A DNA stretch of 47,938 bases from NCBI GenBank assembly GCA_016234555.1, contig JACRBJ010000041.1, forward strand, positions 1 through 47,938. Direction: 5' to 3'. The notes beneath the pieces are model-generated. The model made no database searches. It saw only the letters and a list, made by a program, of their open reading frames with translations, and had not been told where the DNA came from. Below are positions 1 through 9,193 of the stretch, one piece after another (the stretch's first letter is position 1; each line of letters begins with the position of its first letter). Position numbers and translations under genes: made by a program. The DNA comes from Chloroflexota bacterium. Lineage in GTDB: Bacteria > Chloroflexota > Anaerolineae > Anaerolineales > Villigracilaceae.

Positions 1-1167
<1,167 letters not shown>

Positions 1168-1238
1168 TCAAAAAATAAAGTGCTTATCGAGAAATCCCTG
1201 CATGGCGCATAGTCGGCGCATGTCAGAGACAAACAAAG

Positions 1239-1272
1239 GCAAGCGCTTCGAGGAGTTTCCTCAAGCGCTTGC
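1239..1272 (-). promoter_or_regulatory. Long hairpin in the rpoC 5' leader, possible attenuator
   Basis: Arms GCAAGCGCTT (1239-1248) and AAGCGCTTGC (1263-1272) continue inward as GAGGA/TCCTC with one bulged C and a 3-nt loop, about 15 bp in all. In the rpoC direction it is followed by CTTTGTTTGTC, a T-rich but interrupted tail. It lies between the promoter and the GTG start. It could be a partial terminator (attenuator), a processing site or a stabilising structure; the sequence does not decide. Confidence 0.7.
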
Positions 1273-1306
1273 TGTATATGATAGGCTTTTTGTATCCAAC
1301 ACCTGA

Positions 1307-1335
1307 ATTATACGCAGGCAGGGGACATGAGTCAA
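1307..1335 (-). promoter_or_regulatory. Sigma-70-type promoter for rpoC
   Basis: On the minus strand TTGACT (1335-1330) and TATAAT (1312-1307) are separated by exactly 17 bp. Transcription would start near 1300, giving a leader of about 145 nt that contains the hairpin at 1239-1272. Confidence 0.85.
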
Positions 1336-1574
1336 GGAGTAATTGTTCAAATTTTTGAAAAAGGTAAGTAACCGATCCTGACACAATACATGAAGAGACC
1401 TGCCTCCACAGACTTTGAAGATGGTTGGATAGCGCAGGCTGCTGGAGTGTCCTCTCCAACCGCTGCGTCCCAGGAATTATCATTTTTCACAAATCTCTGA
1501 ATATTCACCAAAAATACGGGAACTTGTCCGTTATAATTGGATATGCTAGACTGGAGTTGACCGACAGAGGAAAA
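1336..1574. other. Divergent intergenic region, no gene seen
   Basis: About 240 bp between the rpoC promoter and the response-regulator gene. I see no convincing reading frame. A TATAAT at 1532-1537 on the plus strand could be the -10 box for the downstream operon, but no good -35 box stands 16-18 bp before it. Confidence 0.4.
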
Positions 1575-2744
1575 ATGGCAGAAAAAATTCTGATTATCGA
1601 TGACGATGTCGACACCCTAAGGCTTGTTGGGTTGATGCTGCAAAGACAAGGATATGAGATCAGCGCCGCATCGAATGGATCACAGGGACTGGCGAAGGCA
1701 TTGGAGGAACATCCGGACCTGATCCTTTTGGATGTAATGATGCCTGACATGGATGGATACGAGGTTGCGCGCCGCCTGCGCAAAAACCCAGCCACCCAAG
1801 CCGTACCAATTTTAATGTTTACTGCGAAGACGCAACTGGATGACAAGGTGACGGGTTTTGAAGTGGGGGCTGACGATTACCTGACCAAGCCTACACACCC
1901 CACAGAATTGCAGGCGCATGTCAAGGCGCTACTGGCGCGTTCCACCCAGAAGGAAAAGAACCCAAGCGAAGTCGTCACCTCATTGCATGAGCGACACGGC
2001 TATGTGATTGGGATAATTTCTGCGCGCGGTGGGCTGGGCGTCTCCTCCCTTGCCTCCAACCTGGCTGCGGGGATTTACTCCCGCGAACAATCGGATGTGA
2101 TTCTCGCCGAACTTACGCCGGGACAGGGCACGATTGGCATGGATTTTGGATACCAGAATCCAAAAGGGCTGACCGAGCTTTTACAGGGAACGGTTGCGGA
2201 AATAACACGTGAAAAAGTCGAATCCTCCCTTTCCCCGCACAACTCCGGAGTAAAACTTTTGCTGGCATCCGGAAATCCGCGCGACATGTCATTGACCTCG
2301 CAGGTGCAAAACTACGAAGCACTTGTCACCCGTCTTGCCGCGCTTGCCCGTTTTGTGATTCTGGACATGGGAAGCGGCTTGCCATCCTTTGTGCAGAAAA
2401 TGCTGCCAATGTGCAACCAGTGTATCGTTGTCGTGGAAGGCGCAGCCAGCACCATTCAGCACACCAAGTTCTTAATCGACGATATTGTGGACATGAAAGT
2501 CGACCCCAAGAAAATCAGCGTGGTGCTGAACAATCGCATGCGCAGTGAAACACAGATGCAAATGTCGCAGGTGCAGGAAAAACTTGGTCACTCCATCGCA
2601 GCCACGTTGACCCCCGCTCCAGAGGCGTTCCAGCAGGCAGCACGGTTGCAAACGCCAATTGTAGTCTGCCAGCCGACCAACATGACGTCGCAACAACTTC
2701 TCAAACTTGCGGACCTGATCATCGAGCGCGAAAAACAGCAATGA
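1575..2744 (+). CDS. Response regulator fused to a CpaE/TadZ-like MinD-type ATPase domain
   Basis: A 389-residue two-domain protein. Residues 1-120 are a canonical receiver: acidic pocket D9-D11, phospho-acceptor D53 in LLDVMMPD, T83, and K105 in YLTKP. Residues about 140-385 are a MinD/ParA-fold domain beginning IISARGGLGVSSLASNLA. Its P-loop lacks the usual GK[ST] lysine, as is typical of CpaE/TadZ proteins, so ATP hydrolysis may be weak or absent. The ATG at 1575 is preferred to upstream TTG codons because it has a nearby AGAGGA and starts exactly at the receiver fold. The stop overlaps the next start (ATGA). No Tad pilus genes are in view, so the role here is more likely signalling output than pilus positioning; that is inference. 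Confidence 0.9.
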   Translation: MAEKILIIDDDVDTLRLVGLMLQRQGYEISAASNGSQGLAKALEEHPDLILLDVMMPDMDGYEVARRLRKNPATQAVPILMFTAKTQLDDKVTGFEVGADDYLTKPTHPTELQAHVKALLARSTQKEKNPSEVVTSLHERHGYVIGIISARGGLGVSSLASNLAAGIYSREQSDVILAELTPGQGTIGMDFGYQNPKGLTELLQGTVAEITREKVESSLSPHNSGVKLLLASGNPRDMSLTSQVQNYEALVTRLAALARFVILDMGSGLPSFVQKMLPMCNQCIVVVEGAASTIQHTKFLIDDIVDMKVDPKKISVVLNNRMRSETQMQMSQVQEKLGHSIAATLTPAPEAFQQAARLQTPIVVCQPTNMTSQQLLKLADLIIEREKQQ

Positions 2745-3514
2745 TCTTCCCGCCTCAAACACAGGCATCCATCGATTTCGCCGCGGAGTTATTTCGTCAG
2801 GCAAAACATGTTGTCCTGCTGACGGGTGCGGGGCTTTCCACTCCTTCCGGGATACCCGACTTCCGATCCACTGGCACAGGATTATGGTCGCGCGACGAGC
2901 CAATGGAAGTGGCTTCGCTAAGCACCTTTCGCACCGCCCCGGAACGTTTTTTTGATTGGTTTCGTCCCCTGGCGAGTCAGATATATCATGCCAAACCCAA
3001 TGCGGCGCACCTGTCATTGACAAGCCTTGAAAAAGCGGGACACATACGCTCCATCGTCACCCAAAACATAGACATGCTTCATCAAAAGGCCGGGTCACAA
3101 ACTGTAATCGAAATGCACGGAACCATGCGGACATTAACCTGCACCCAGTGTTATCATCGGGAGGATGCGGCGCTTCATCTGGATGGGTTCGTCAACGATG
3201 GAACGATTCCCCGCTGCTCCCGCTGCAAAAACATTCTTAAGCCGGATGTGATCCTGTTCGGGGAGCAGCTGCCGCAGGCGGCATGGTTCAAAGCCCAGCG
3301 TGAAGCGCGTCACTGCGACCTGATGCTGGTCGTCGGCTCCTCCCTGGAAGTCCTACCCGTGGCTGGACTGCCCATGCAGGCGCTGGACCGCGGCGCACAT
3401 TTAATCATTGTCAACAACGCACCGACTTACATCAACGTCCGCGCGGACGCGGTGTTCTTCGAAGATGTGGCTGTTATTATTCCTGCAATTGCAGAGAAGG
3501 TGTTAAATGGCTGA
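2741..3514 (+). CDS. Sir2-family NAD-dependent protein deacylase (sirtuin)
   Basis: A 257-residue sirtuin that would remove acyl groups from lysine using NAD+. Visible motifs are GAGLSTPSGIPDFR (29-42) for NAD binding, TQNIDMLH (107-114), catalytic H126 in EMHGT, zinc cysteines C133/C136 and C158/C161, and GSSLEVLPV near the C-terminus. All catalytic and metal residues are present. The gene overlaps the upstream regulator by 4 bp and the downstream kinase by 8 bp, so the three are probably translationally coupled. The subfamily (deacetylase, desuccinylase or another acyl specificity) cannot be told from motifs alone. Confidence 0.95.
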   Translation: MIFPPQTQASIDFAAELFRQAKHVVLLTGAGLSTPSGIPDFRSTGTGLWSRDEPMEVASLSTFRTAPERFFDWFRPLASQIYHAKPNAAHLSLTSLEKAGHIRSIVTQNIDMLHQKAGSQTVIEMHGTMRTLTCTQCYHREDAALHLDGFVNDGTIPRCSRCKNILKPDVILFGEQLPQAAWFKAQREARHCDLMLVVGSSLEVLPVAGLPMQALDRGAHLIIVNNAPTYINVRADAVFFEDVAVIIPAIAEKVLNG

Positions 3515-4748
3515 AGTAAAAACCGAAAAACTGGACGGCTACCGCCGTTTGATCGACATTGCGCGCGACCTCGCCTCCACCCTCGACCTGGACATTCTGC
3601 TCTCCCGCATTGTACATGCCGCGGCGGAAATCAGCGGCGCGGAAGCCGCATCCATCCTGCTGTTCGACGATACCTCGCGCCAGTTGTATTTTCAGGTGGC
3701 GACCAACATGGACGAATCGACCCGGCGCGGCATTGTCGTCCCACTGGATGGAAGCATCGCAGGCTGGATCGTGAACAACCGTCAGACGGTGCGCATCCAA
3801 AACGTCCACAACGACCCTCGCTTCTTCTCCAGCGTGGAGCAGACGACCGGGTTTTCCACCGAGTCGATCCTTGGAATCCCGTTGGTCACCAAGAACAAGA
3901 TCGTCGGCGTGCTGGAGGCTTTGAACAAGCCCAAGGGTAAATTCACCGACACCGACGAATCCATGTTGATGGTGTTGGGCGCGCAAGCCGCTGTCGCCAT
4001 CGAGAATGCCCGCTTGTTCCAACAATCGGATTTGATCTCGGAATTTGTCCACGAACTGCGCACGCCGCTGGCATCCCTCAGCACCGCCACTTACCTGCTT
4101 TTGAGGCCGGAGATGTCGCAGGAACAGCGCGACCAGATCGTGAACAACATCCACAACGAGACCATGCGGCTCAATTCCCTGGCTTCCTCCTTCCTTGACC
4201 TCGCCAGACTCGAGTCGGGACGCGTACAATTCCGCAAGACGCGTTTCAGCATTGCCGATCTGTTCTATGAATGCAAGGATGTGATGGCGTCGAAAGCCAT
4301 GGAGAGCAACATCCAGATCCGCGTGGAATCACCCGAAGGACTGCCCCTGCTCGACGCAGACCGTGACAAGATCAAGCAGGTGTTATTGAACCTGTTGAGC
4401 AATGCCGTGAAATACAACCGCCCCAACGGGACCGTCATGCTGCGCACGGAGGTGATTGACAAGGAAATCGTGATGTACATCCAGGACACCGGTTTGGGCA
4501 TCCCGGATGAATCCATGCCGCATTTGTTCGAGAAGTTCTTCCGCGTCCGCGAGCACGAGTCCCGCGTGGCTGGTACCGGGCTGGGGCTTTCCATCTGCAA
4601 GCAGATCATCAACGGTCACGGAGGGCGCATCGAGGTCAAGAGCAAGATCGGCGTGGGCACGGTGTTTTCGGTGTTCCTGCCCTATGCCGGCAAACTTCAA
4701 GCCCGTCCGGAAGATGACAACGAATCCAAAAACAAGGACGAAAAGTAA
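3507..4748 (+). CDS. GAF-domain sensor histidine kinase (soluble)
   Basis: A 413-residue kinase with no transmembrane segment. A GAF domain spans about residues 15-172. The HisKA region follows with phospho-acceptor H182 in EFVHELRTPL, then HATPase_c with the N box (LLNLLSNAVKYN), DTGLGIPDE, LFEKFFRV and GTGLGLSICK. It presumably senses a cytoplasmic ligand and autophosphorylates. As the last gene of the coupled set it is a natural partner for the receiver at 1575, with the sirtuin encoded between them. The partner assignment is inferred from position only. Confidence 0.95.
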   Translation: MAEVKTEKLDGYRRLIDIARDLASTLDLDILLSRIVHAAAEISGAEAASILLFDDTSRQLYFQVATNMDESTRRGIVVPLDGSIAGWIVNNRQTVRIQNVHNDPRFFSSVEQTTGFSTESILGIPLVTKNKIVGVLEALNKPKGKFTDTDESMLMVLGAQAAVAIENARLFQQSDLISEFVHELRTPLASLSTATYLLLRPEMSQEQRDQIVNNIHNETMRLNSLASSFLDLARLESGRVQFRKTRFSIADLFYECKDVMASKAMESNIQIRVESPEGLPLLDADRDKIKQVLLNLLSNAVKYNRPNGTVMLRTEVIDKEIVMYIQDTGLGIPDESMPHLFEKFFRVREHESRVAGTGLGLSICKQIINGHGGRIEVKSKIGVGTVFSVFLPYAGKLQARPEDDNESKNKDEK

Positions 4749-4752
4749 CAGT

Positions 4753-4781
4753 TTGACTTTTTAGCCTGGAAACTGTACACT
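4753..4781 (+). promoter_or_regulatory. Sigma-70-type promoter for the FHA gene
   Basis: TTGACT (4753-4758), 17 bp, then TACACT (4776-4781), placed just after the histidine kinase stop and 45 bp before the next start. Confidence 0.75.
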
Positions 4782-4826
4782 AGGCAAAATTAATCACCAT
4801 TATTCCTTAATCTGCGGAGGAAGAAG

Positions 4827-5384
4827 ATGTCCCAATTTCAATTTGTTATGCGGTCTGGTCCCACCCCCGGCATGGTCTTTCCCCTCGAGGGAGATCAACT
4901 GCTCATCGGGCGCGATGCAACCAACGGCATTGCGATCAACGACGCCGAAATTTCGCGCAAACATTCCCGCCTCACATTCCAGGGCGGAAAATACGTCATC
5001 GAGGACCTCGGCTCGACGAACGGCACGTTCATCAACGGACAGCGACTTGCGGGTCCCGTGGTTTTGAAACCGGGCGATGTGGTTTCGCTGGGAGAGCAGA
5101 TTGTATTGATGTACGATGCGATCAACACAGACACCGGCGCGACCATCGCATCGCCTCGCGCGGCGAGAATGGCTCCGCCTCCAATTCAGCAGCCGGTTGT
5201 CCAACCTGTCCAGCAAACCCCAACTCCCGCATACGCGAGCGCACCCGTCAAAAAGACAAACCTGCTTCCCTTCTTCATCGGCGGAGGTGTGCTCTTCTTC
5301 ATTTGTCTTTGCATCAGCTTCTTCTGGTGGGTGGACGCCACGTTTCGCTGGTGCGTCTTCTTCCCCTTCCTTTCCGGCTGTTAA
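4827..5384 (+). CDS. FHA-domain protein with C-terminal membrane anchor
   Basis: A 185-residue protein. Residues 1-100 form a forkhead-associated domain that binds phosphothreonine peptides: GRD (28-30), SRKHSR (43-48) and STNGT (63-67) are all conserved. A Pro/Gln-rich linker (about 115-145) leads to a hydrophobic C-terminal segment (about 148-170) followed by a short aromatic tail. The FHA domain would face the cytoplasm from the membrane. The start has a strong AGGAGGAAG ribosome site. It probably reads a Ser/Thr-kinase phosphorylation state, but no such kinase is in the window. Confidence 0.9.
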   Translation: MSQFQFVMRSGPTPGMVFPLEGDQLLIGRDATNGIAINDAEISRKHSRLTFQGGKYVIEDLGSTNGTFINGQRLAGPVVLKPGDVVSLGEQIVLMYDAINTDTGATIASPRAARMAPPPIQQPVVQPVQQTPTPAYASAPVKKTNLLPFFIGGGVLFFICLCISFFWWVDATFRWCVFFPFLSGC

Positions 5385-5400
5385 CTAATTCGTTCAAGTT

Positions 5401-5435
5401 GCCCCGCGGGTTTAAACTCGCGGGGCGTTTTATTT
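5401..5435 (+). terminator. Rho-independent terminator after the FHA gene
   Basis: GCCCCGCG (5401-5408) pairs with CGCGGGGC (5419-5426) and is followed by GTTTTATTT. Confidence 0.9.
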
Positions 5436-5486
5436 AATATGTTGTAAAATAATCATACCCGATCAAAGGAAATTGTCTGGAGTGAA

Positions 5487-6779
5487 ATGATGGCTCAAAA
5501 GAAAATCTCCAAATCCGAGGATTTGCCAAAGTCGCGCAAGAAACAGATAACGACGCAGGAAGTGGGTCCGGTGACAGTTGCAAACAACCCATCACCCAAT
5601 TCCCCGACATGGGGGGCAACCACCAAACTTGTTGTCGCGCTCACCATTGTCGTGATCGTTGGCGCCTTGCTGGTGAAATTCCAGTCCATTATCACGCCGT
5701 TGTTGATGGCGTTTTTGCTGGCTTATCTGTTCCATCCCATTGCAAGTTTTTTCAAGCAGAAGGCACATTTTTCGTGGGGAATATCGGTCAGTATCGTCTA
5801 CTTTGTGGTCGTCGCCCTACTGTTGGGAGGGTTGACCGCTGGTGGCGTGGGGCTGGTGCAGCAAATACAAAGCCTCATCACCTATTTACAAAATGCCATC
5901 ACAGACCTGCCGGATTTGATCGAGAAGGTATCGAGCCAGGTTTATCAGTTCGGACCGTTCAAATTCGATTTACGCGCGCTGGACTTGAGCGCTATCAGCG
6001 ACCAGGTGCTTGGCATGGTACAACCGTTGTTGAGCCAGACCGGCACACTGCTTGGCACGGTTGCCGGTGGTGCGGCAAACTTTGTCGGCTGGACCTTCTT
6101 TGTCATCCTTATTTCATACTTCGTGCTTGCGGAAAGCGGCGGCTTGCGCGGACAAATTGTCCCGTTGGATTTTCCCGGCTACACCCAGGACTTCGAGCGT
6201 CTGGCGCGTGAGCTGGGTCGCATCTGGAATGCCTTCCTGCGCGGACAGATCATCCTGTTCTTCCTTGCCGTCATCGTCTATTCCATCGTCCTCAGTGTTT
6301 TTGGAGTGCATTACGCCATTGGACTGGCTTTCGTGGCGGGACTGGCACGTTTTGTGCCTTATGTTGGTCCCGCTGTGAATTGGACGGTACTTGTTTTTAT
6401 TTCCTATTTTCAAACATACAAACTCTTCGGAATGTCATCTTTCTCCTACACCCTGCTGGCATTGGTCACTGCCCTTGTGATCGACCAGATTTTTGATTAT
6501 ATTGTTTCCCCGCGCATCCTTTCGGACACGCTCAAAGTGCACCCCGCCGCGGTCCTCGTCGCGGCGATCATTGCGGCAAACCTGTTCGGCGTGATTGGCG
6601 TAGTCGTCGCCGCGCCGATCCTCGCCACCTTCATACTTTTGTGGAAGTACGTCATGCGGAAAATGCTCGACCTGAATCCATGGCCCGAAGCGGAGGTGCA
6701 TCATCCGCCGCCTCCCCCCGAGTCCAGGCTTCTCGTTTCCGCCCGCCGCCTCCTCCGTCGCTTGAATGGGAAAAAATAG
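5487..6779 (+). CDS. AI-2E/PerM-family membrane transporter
   Basis: A 430-residue polytopic membrane protein of the AI-2E transporter (UPF0118/PerM) family. After a charged, cytoplasmic N-terminus of about 45 residues it has an opening pair of helices, a periplasmic-type amphipathic region rich in LVQQIQ and LPDLIEKVSSQV, and a helical core with GLARFVPYVGP and DTLKVHPAAVLVA, two typical signatures of the family. The substrate cannot be deduced; members export autoinducer-2, act in Na+/H+ exchange, or are uncharacterised. Two in-frame ATGs (5487, 5490) follow a weak GGAG. It appears monocistronic. Confidence 0.9.
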   Translation: MMAQKKISKSEDLPKSRKKQITTQEVGPVTVANNPSPNSPTWGATTKLVVALTIVVIVGALLVKFQSIITPLLMAFLLAYLFHPIASFFKQKAHFSWGISVSIVYFVVVALLLGGLTAGGVGLVQQIQSLITYLQNAITDLPDLIEKVSSQVYQFGPFKFDLRALDLSAISDQVLGMVQPLLSQTGTLLGTVAGGAANFVGWTFFVILISYFVLAESGGLRGQIVPLDFPGYTQDFERLARELGRIWNAFLRGQIILFFLAVIVYSIVLSVFGVHYAIGLAFVAGLARFVPYVGPAVNWTVLVFISYFQTYKLFGMSSFSYTLLALVTALVIDQIFDYIVSPRILSDTLKVHPAAVLVAAIIAANLFGVIGVVVAAPILATFILLWKYVMRKMLDLNPWPEAEVHHPPPPPESRLLVSARRLLRRLNGKK

Positions 6780-6857
6780 CCGCCCCTTTCAGCCATTGAA
6801 TTCAGACGGCGTCCCGACGTCGCTTTAATAACCCATCATAGCTCCAAGGAGAATCAC

Positions 6858-7040
6858 ATGAACAACGATAATAACGAACCACGCACCACCACCCTCGCAG
6901 AGACCGAGAACTTCATCGCATGGAAGGCTGAGGAACCCGACGGCGAAGTAACCTATCACGTCGAGTTGAACAACGTCACCGTCCACTTCTTCCAGGAGGA
7001 GTGGACCGAGTTCCTCGAACTCGTGCGCTCGCTGAGGTAG
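6858..7040 (+). CDS. Small acidic protein of unknown function (60 aa)
   Basis: A 60-residue soluble, acidic protein, preceded by AAGGAG at a good distance. I do not recognise the family. The pattern NFIAWKAEEPDGEVTYHVE and HFFQEEWTEFLELV suggests a small beta-hairpin plus C-terminal helix. Strong third-position GC bias and a clean ribosome site argue that it is real. It lies between two larger genes and is followed by a hairpin. Confidence 0.75.
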   Translation: MNNDNNEPRTTTLAETENFIAWKAEEPDGEVTYHVELNNVTVHFFQEEWTEFLELVRSLR

Positions 7041-7054
7041 ATTCAAATATCCAT

Positions 7055-7097
7055 GACGACCCCCCAAGGGCGGGCAAAGCCTTTGGGGGTTGTCGTG
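7055..7097 (+). terminator. Hairpin after the 60-aa gene, probable terminator
   Basis: CCCCCAAGG (7061-7069) pairs with CCTTTGGGGG (7080-7089) with one bulge, and the flanks ACGAC/GTCGT extend the stem. The tail is not a clean T-run, so termination efficiency is uncertain. Confidence 0.5.
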
Positions 7098-7119
7098 AAT
7101 CCATTTGGGAGATCGTTGA

Positions 7120-9180
7120 ATGAAATTATTGCAATTCCTGTTTCAGGCGGGGGCAAGCTTGTTGATCGCATTTATCGCCAGCTTTTCATCCGCGGTGATT
7201 TTCTTCAATTATTCGGGATACGAGAACAGGTCCGACCGCATTTTTCTGGTCGCGATTCCAACGCTCGCAATCGCCTTCCTGCTGTACGAGACCTTCACCC
7301 GTCTATGGACATGGTTTACGCAAAGACAGCCTGTCATCCTGATCGCGTTTGGAGCGCTGGCTGCGTTTGCCGCGGTCGAGTTTGGCTTGCCGTCAGCCGT
7401 TTCGCGCGTCTATTATCTCGGCATGGCGGCGCTTGCGTTTGTGTTGTTCGCCTTCATGCTACCCGCAGCTCCCGTCGTGGAAAGACTTCGTCCCGCCCAC
7501 TCCATGGGACATTACTTCCTGGGCTTTTTGCTGAGCCTTTTTCCCACCTACGGGGTGATCGCTTTTCTGAGCGGGGTATTCGAGGACAGGTTCGGCGTCA
7601 TCGTGTTTACGCTGACATTCACCATCGTGGGAAGCGTCGTCGGATATTACCTTGTGCGCCGCGCTTCGCAGTCGCTCCGTGACGGGTTCCTGAGCAATCC
7701 CGTCAACCTGATTCTCGTCCTGTCGCTGCCGCTTTTCCTCGCGGGGATCATTCTTGGGGCGCTGCAATATCCTGCCATGTTTTCCCTCGCCTACATTCAA
7801 ATGCCCGGCAGATGGTTCGGCATGTGGATTGCAAGCGCAGTAGTCGGCGGCGCATGGGGACTGCTGGCGCTCGAACAGGTTGAACTGCGCGGATATGCCC
7901 GCTCCTTCCAGCAGACCAAACTCTTCGCCTTTATCAAGGACAACCTGCCGGGCATCTACGCGGGATCGCTCTTCTTCCTCATCAACCTGATCATCGCCCG
8001 CGCCCTCAACCATCCGACGTACAGCATCAACAGCCTCATCTTCGAAGCGGACGCGGGACCCTGGATGTCCATCCTCGGCTACCCTGAAGGTCACGACGTC
8101 AACCGTGCCGTGCATCCGCTGGTGCTGCTGACCCTGCGCCCGCTGACCAGTCTCGTGCGCCTGTTCGTCGCGGACAAATGGTTCTTCGCGCCGATGATCG
8201 TCGTCGCCGCCATGAACGGGCTGGCTGTCTTGCTTGCCTGGCTGTTTGCGAAACGCGCCGCGAAAAATGATGCGTACGCATTTGCCTTCGCGCTCATCCT
8301 CGGCTCGACCGCCGCGCACCTGCTCTTTGGCTCGCTGACCGAGACCTACGTCTTTGGGATGATCTCGCTCATCCTGTTCGCCGTCCTTGTCCAGGCGGAC
8401 GAGAAACGGTTCGCAGCGTTGGTCCCTGCCGGGCTGCTCGTCTTCGGCGTGACCGTCACCAACATCGCGCAAAGCATGATCCTCCTGTTCTTCAAGAAAA
8501 CCTTCAGCTTCTGGCGGCTGGTCTATTACGGCGTGATCGTCCTCACCATCAGCATCGCCCTGACCGCGCTGGTCAGCGTGCTTTATCCGGGCAACCAGAC
8601 CTTCTTCTTCGTCCCCGCCGACCTTGCCTTCGAGGGACGATTCTCCAAGCCCATCTACGAAGGTCCGATGGAACGCATCGTCGAAAGGGTCGGCGTGGTC
8701 GGCAGGACCATCTTCCTCTACGGAGCTGTCGCGCCGACGCCCATGGAAAGCCTCGCCCACAAGAACACCTCCCCCATCACCGAGTTCGAGACCTTCAACT
8801 ACCGCTCGCATGAAATGGCTTGGTACAACGAAGCCGCCTATGTGCCGCTCGTCCTCTGGCTGGTCTTGCTCACGGGCGCGTTCTTCTACTTCTTCAAAAA
8901 CCTGCGTTCATCGCCTCACACTCCGCTCATGGTGGGACTGCTCGCGTGTGTCGCGTTCAACTACCTGCTCCACATGAACTACGGCACGGAGCTTTTCCTC
9001 TATTCCACCTATTGGACATACCTGCTGGTCTTCTTCGTGGCGCTCGCGTTTTCCGAGCTTGCGGGACGCCGCTGGTTCGAGGTTGTGCTGGCAGCTTTCG
9101 CGTTGATGTTGATGCTCAACAACGGCTGGTTCATCCTCGTCATCCTGCGCGGACTCGATCCCTACCTCTCCGCCGTCTGA
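7120..9180 (+). CDS. Polytopic membrane protein, tandem paralogue 1 of 3 (GT-C-like)
   Basis: A 686-residue integral membrane protein with many hydrophobic helices. I do not recognise a named family. It shares ordered motifs with the next two genes: an acidic loop with W and HP (about residues 308-342, EADAGPW then VHPLVLLTLRPL), then LTETYVF, GVTVTNIAQS, and a C-terminal block HMNYGTELFLYSTYWTY followed by LNNGW. Acidic residues in an early loop followed by alternating helices resemble GT-C glycosyltransferases that use lipid-linked sugars, but no signature settles this. It is the longest copy, with extra N-terminal helices. The start has GGGAG upstream. Confidence 0.8.
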   Translation: MKLLQFLFQAGASLLIAFIASFSSAVIFFNYSGYENRSDRIFLVAIPTLAIAFLLYETFTRLWTWFTQRQPVILIAFGALAAFAAVEFGLPSAVSRVYYLGMAALAFVLFAFMLPAAPVVERLRPAHSMGHYFLGFLLSLFPTYGVIAFLSGVFEDRFGVIVFTLTFTIVGSVVGYYLVRRASQSLRDGFLSNPVNLILVLSLPLFLAGIILGALQYPAMFSLAYIQMPGRWFGMWIASAVVGGAWGLLALEQVELRGYARSFQQTKLFAFIKDNLPGIYAGSLFFLINLIIARALNHPTYSINSLIFEADAGPWMSILGYPEGHDVNRAVHPLVLLTLRPLTSLVRLFVADKWFFAPMIVVAAMNGLAVLLAWLFAKRAAKNDAYAFAFALILGSTAAHLLFGSLTETYVFGMISLILFAVLVQADEKRFAALVPAGLLVFGVTVTNIAQSMILLFFKKTFSFWRLVYYGVIVLTISIALTALVSVLYPGNQTFFFVPADLAFEGRFSKPIYEGPMERIVERVGVVGRTIFLYGAVAPTPMESLAHKNTSPITEFETFNYRSHEMAWYNEAAYVPLVLWLVLLTGAFFYFFKNLRSSPHTPLMVGLLACVAFNYLLHMNYGTELFLYSTYWTYLLVFFVALAFSELAGRRWFEVVLAAFALMLMLNNGWFILVILRGLDPYLSAV

Positions 9181-9193
9181 TCCTCCCCAGAAA

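Noticed and set aside
1223..1483. Minus-strand frame of 86 codons upstream of rpoC
   Set aside because: It contains the rpoC promoter and leader hairpin and shows no family resemblance or ribosome site.
2741..3514. Sir2 gene as part of an anti-phage defence system
   Set aside because: It is a short stand-alone deacylase with zinc-binding cysteines, next to signalling genes; no Argonaute, HerA or other defence partner is nearby.
7459..8811. Minus-strand reading frame of 450 codons opposite the first membrane paralogue
   Set aside because: Its composition (Asp, Glu, Gln, Arg, His-rich) is the usual shadow of a GC-rich gene for a hydrophobic protein.
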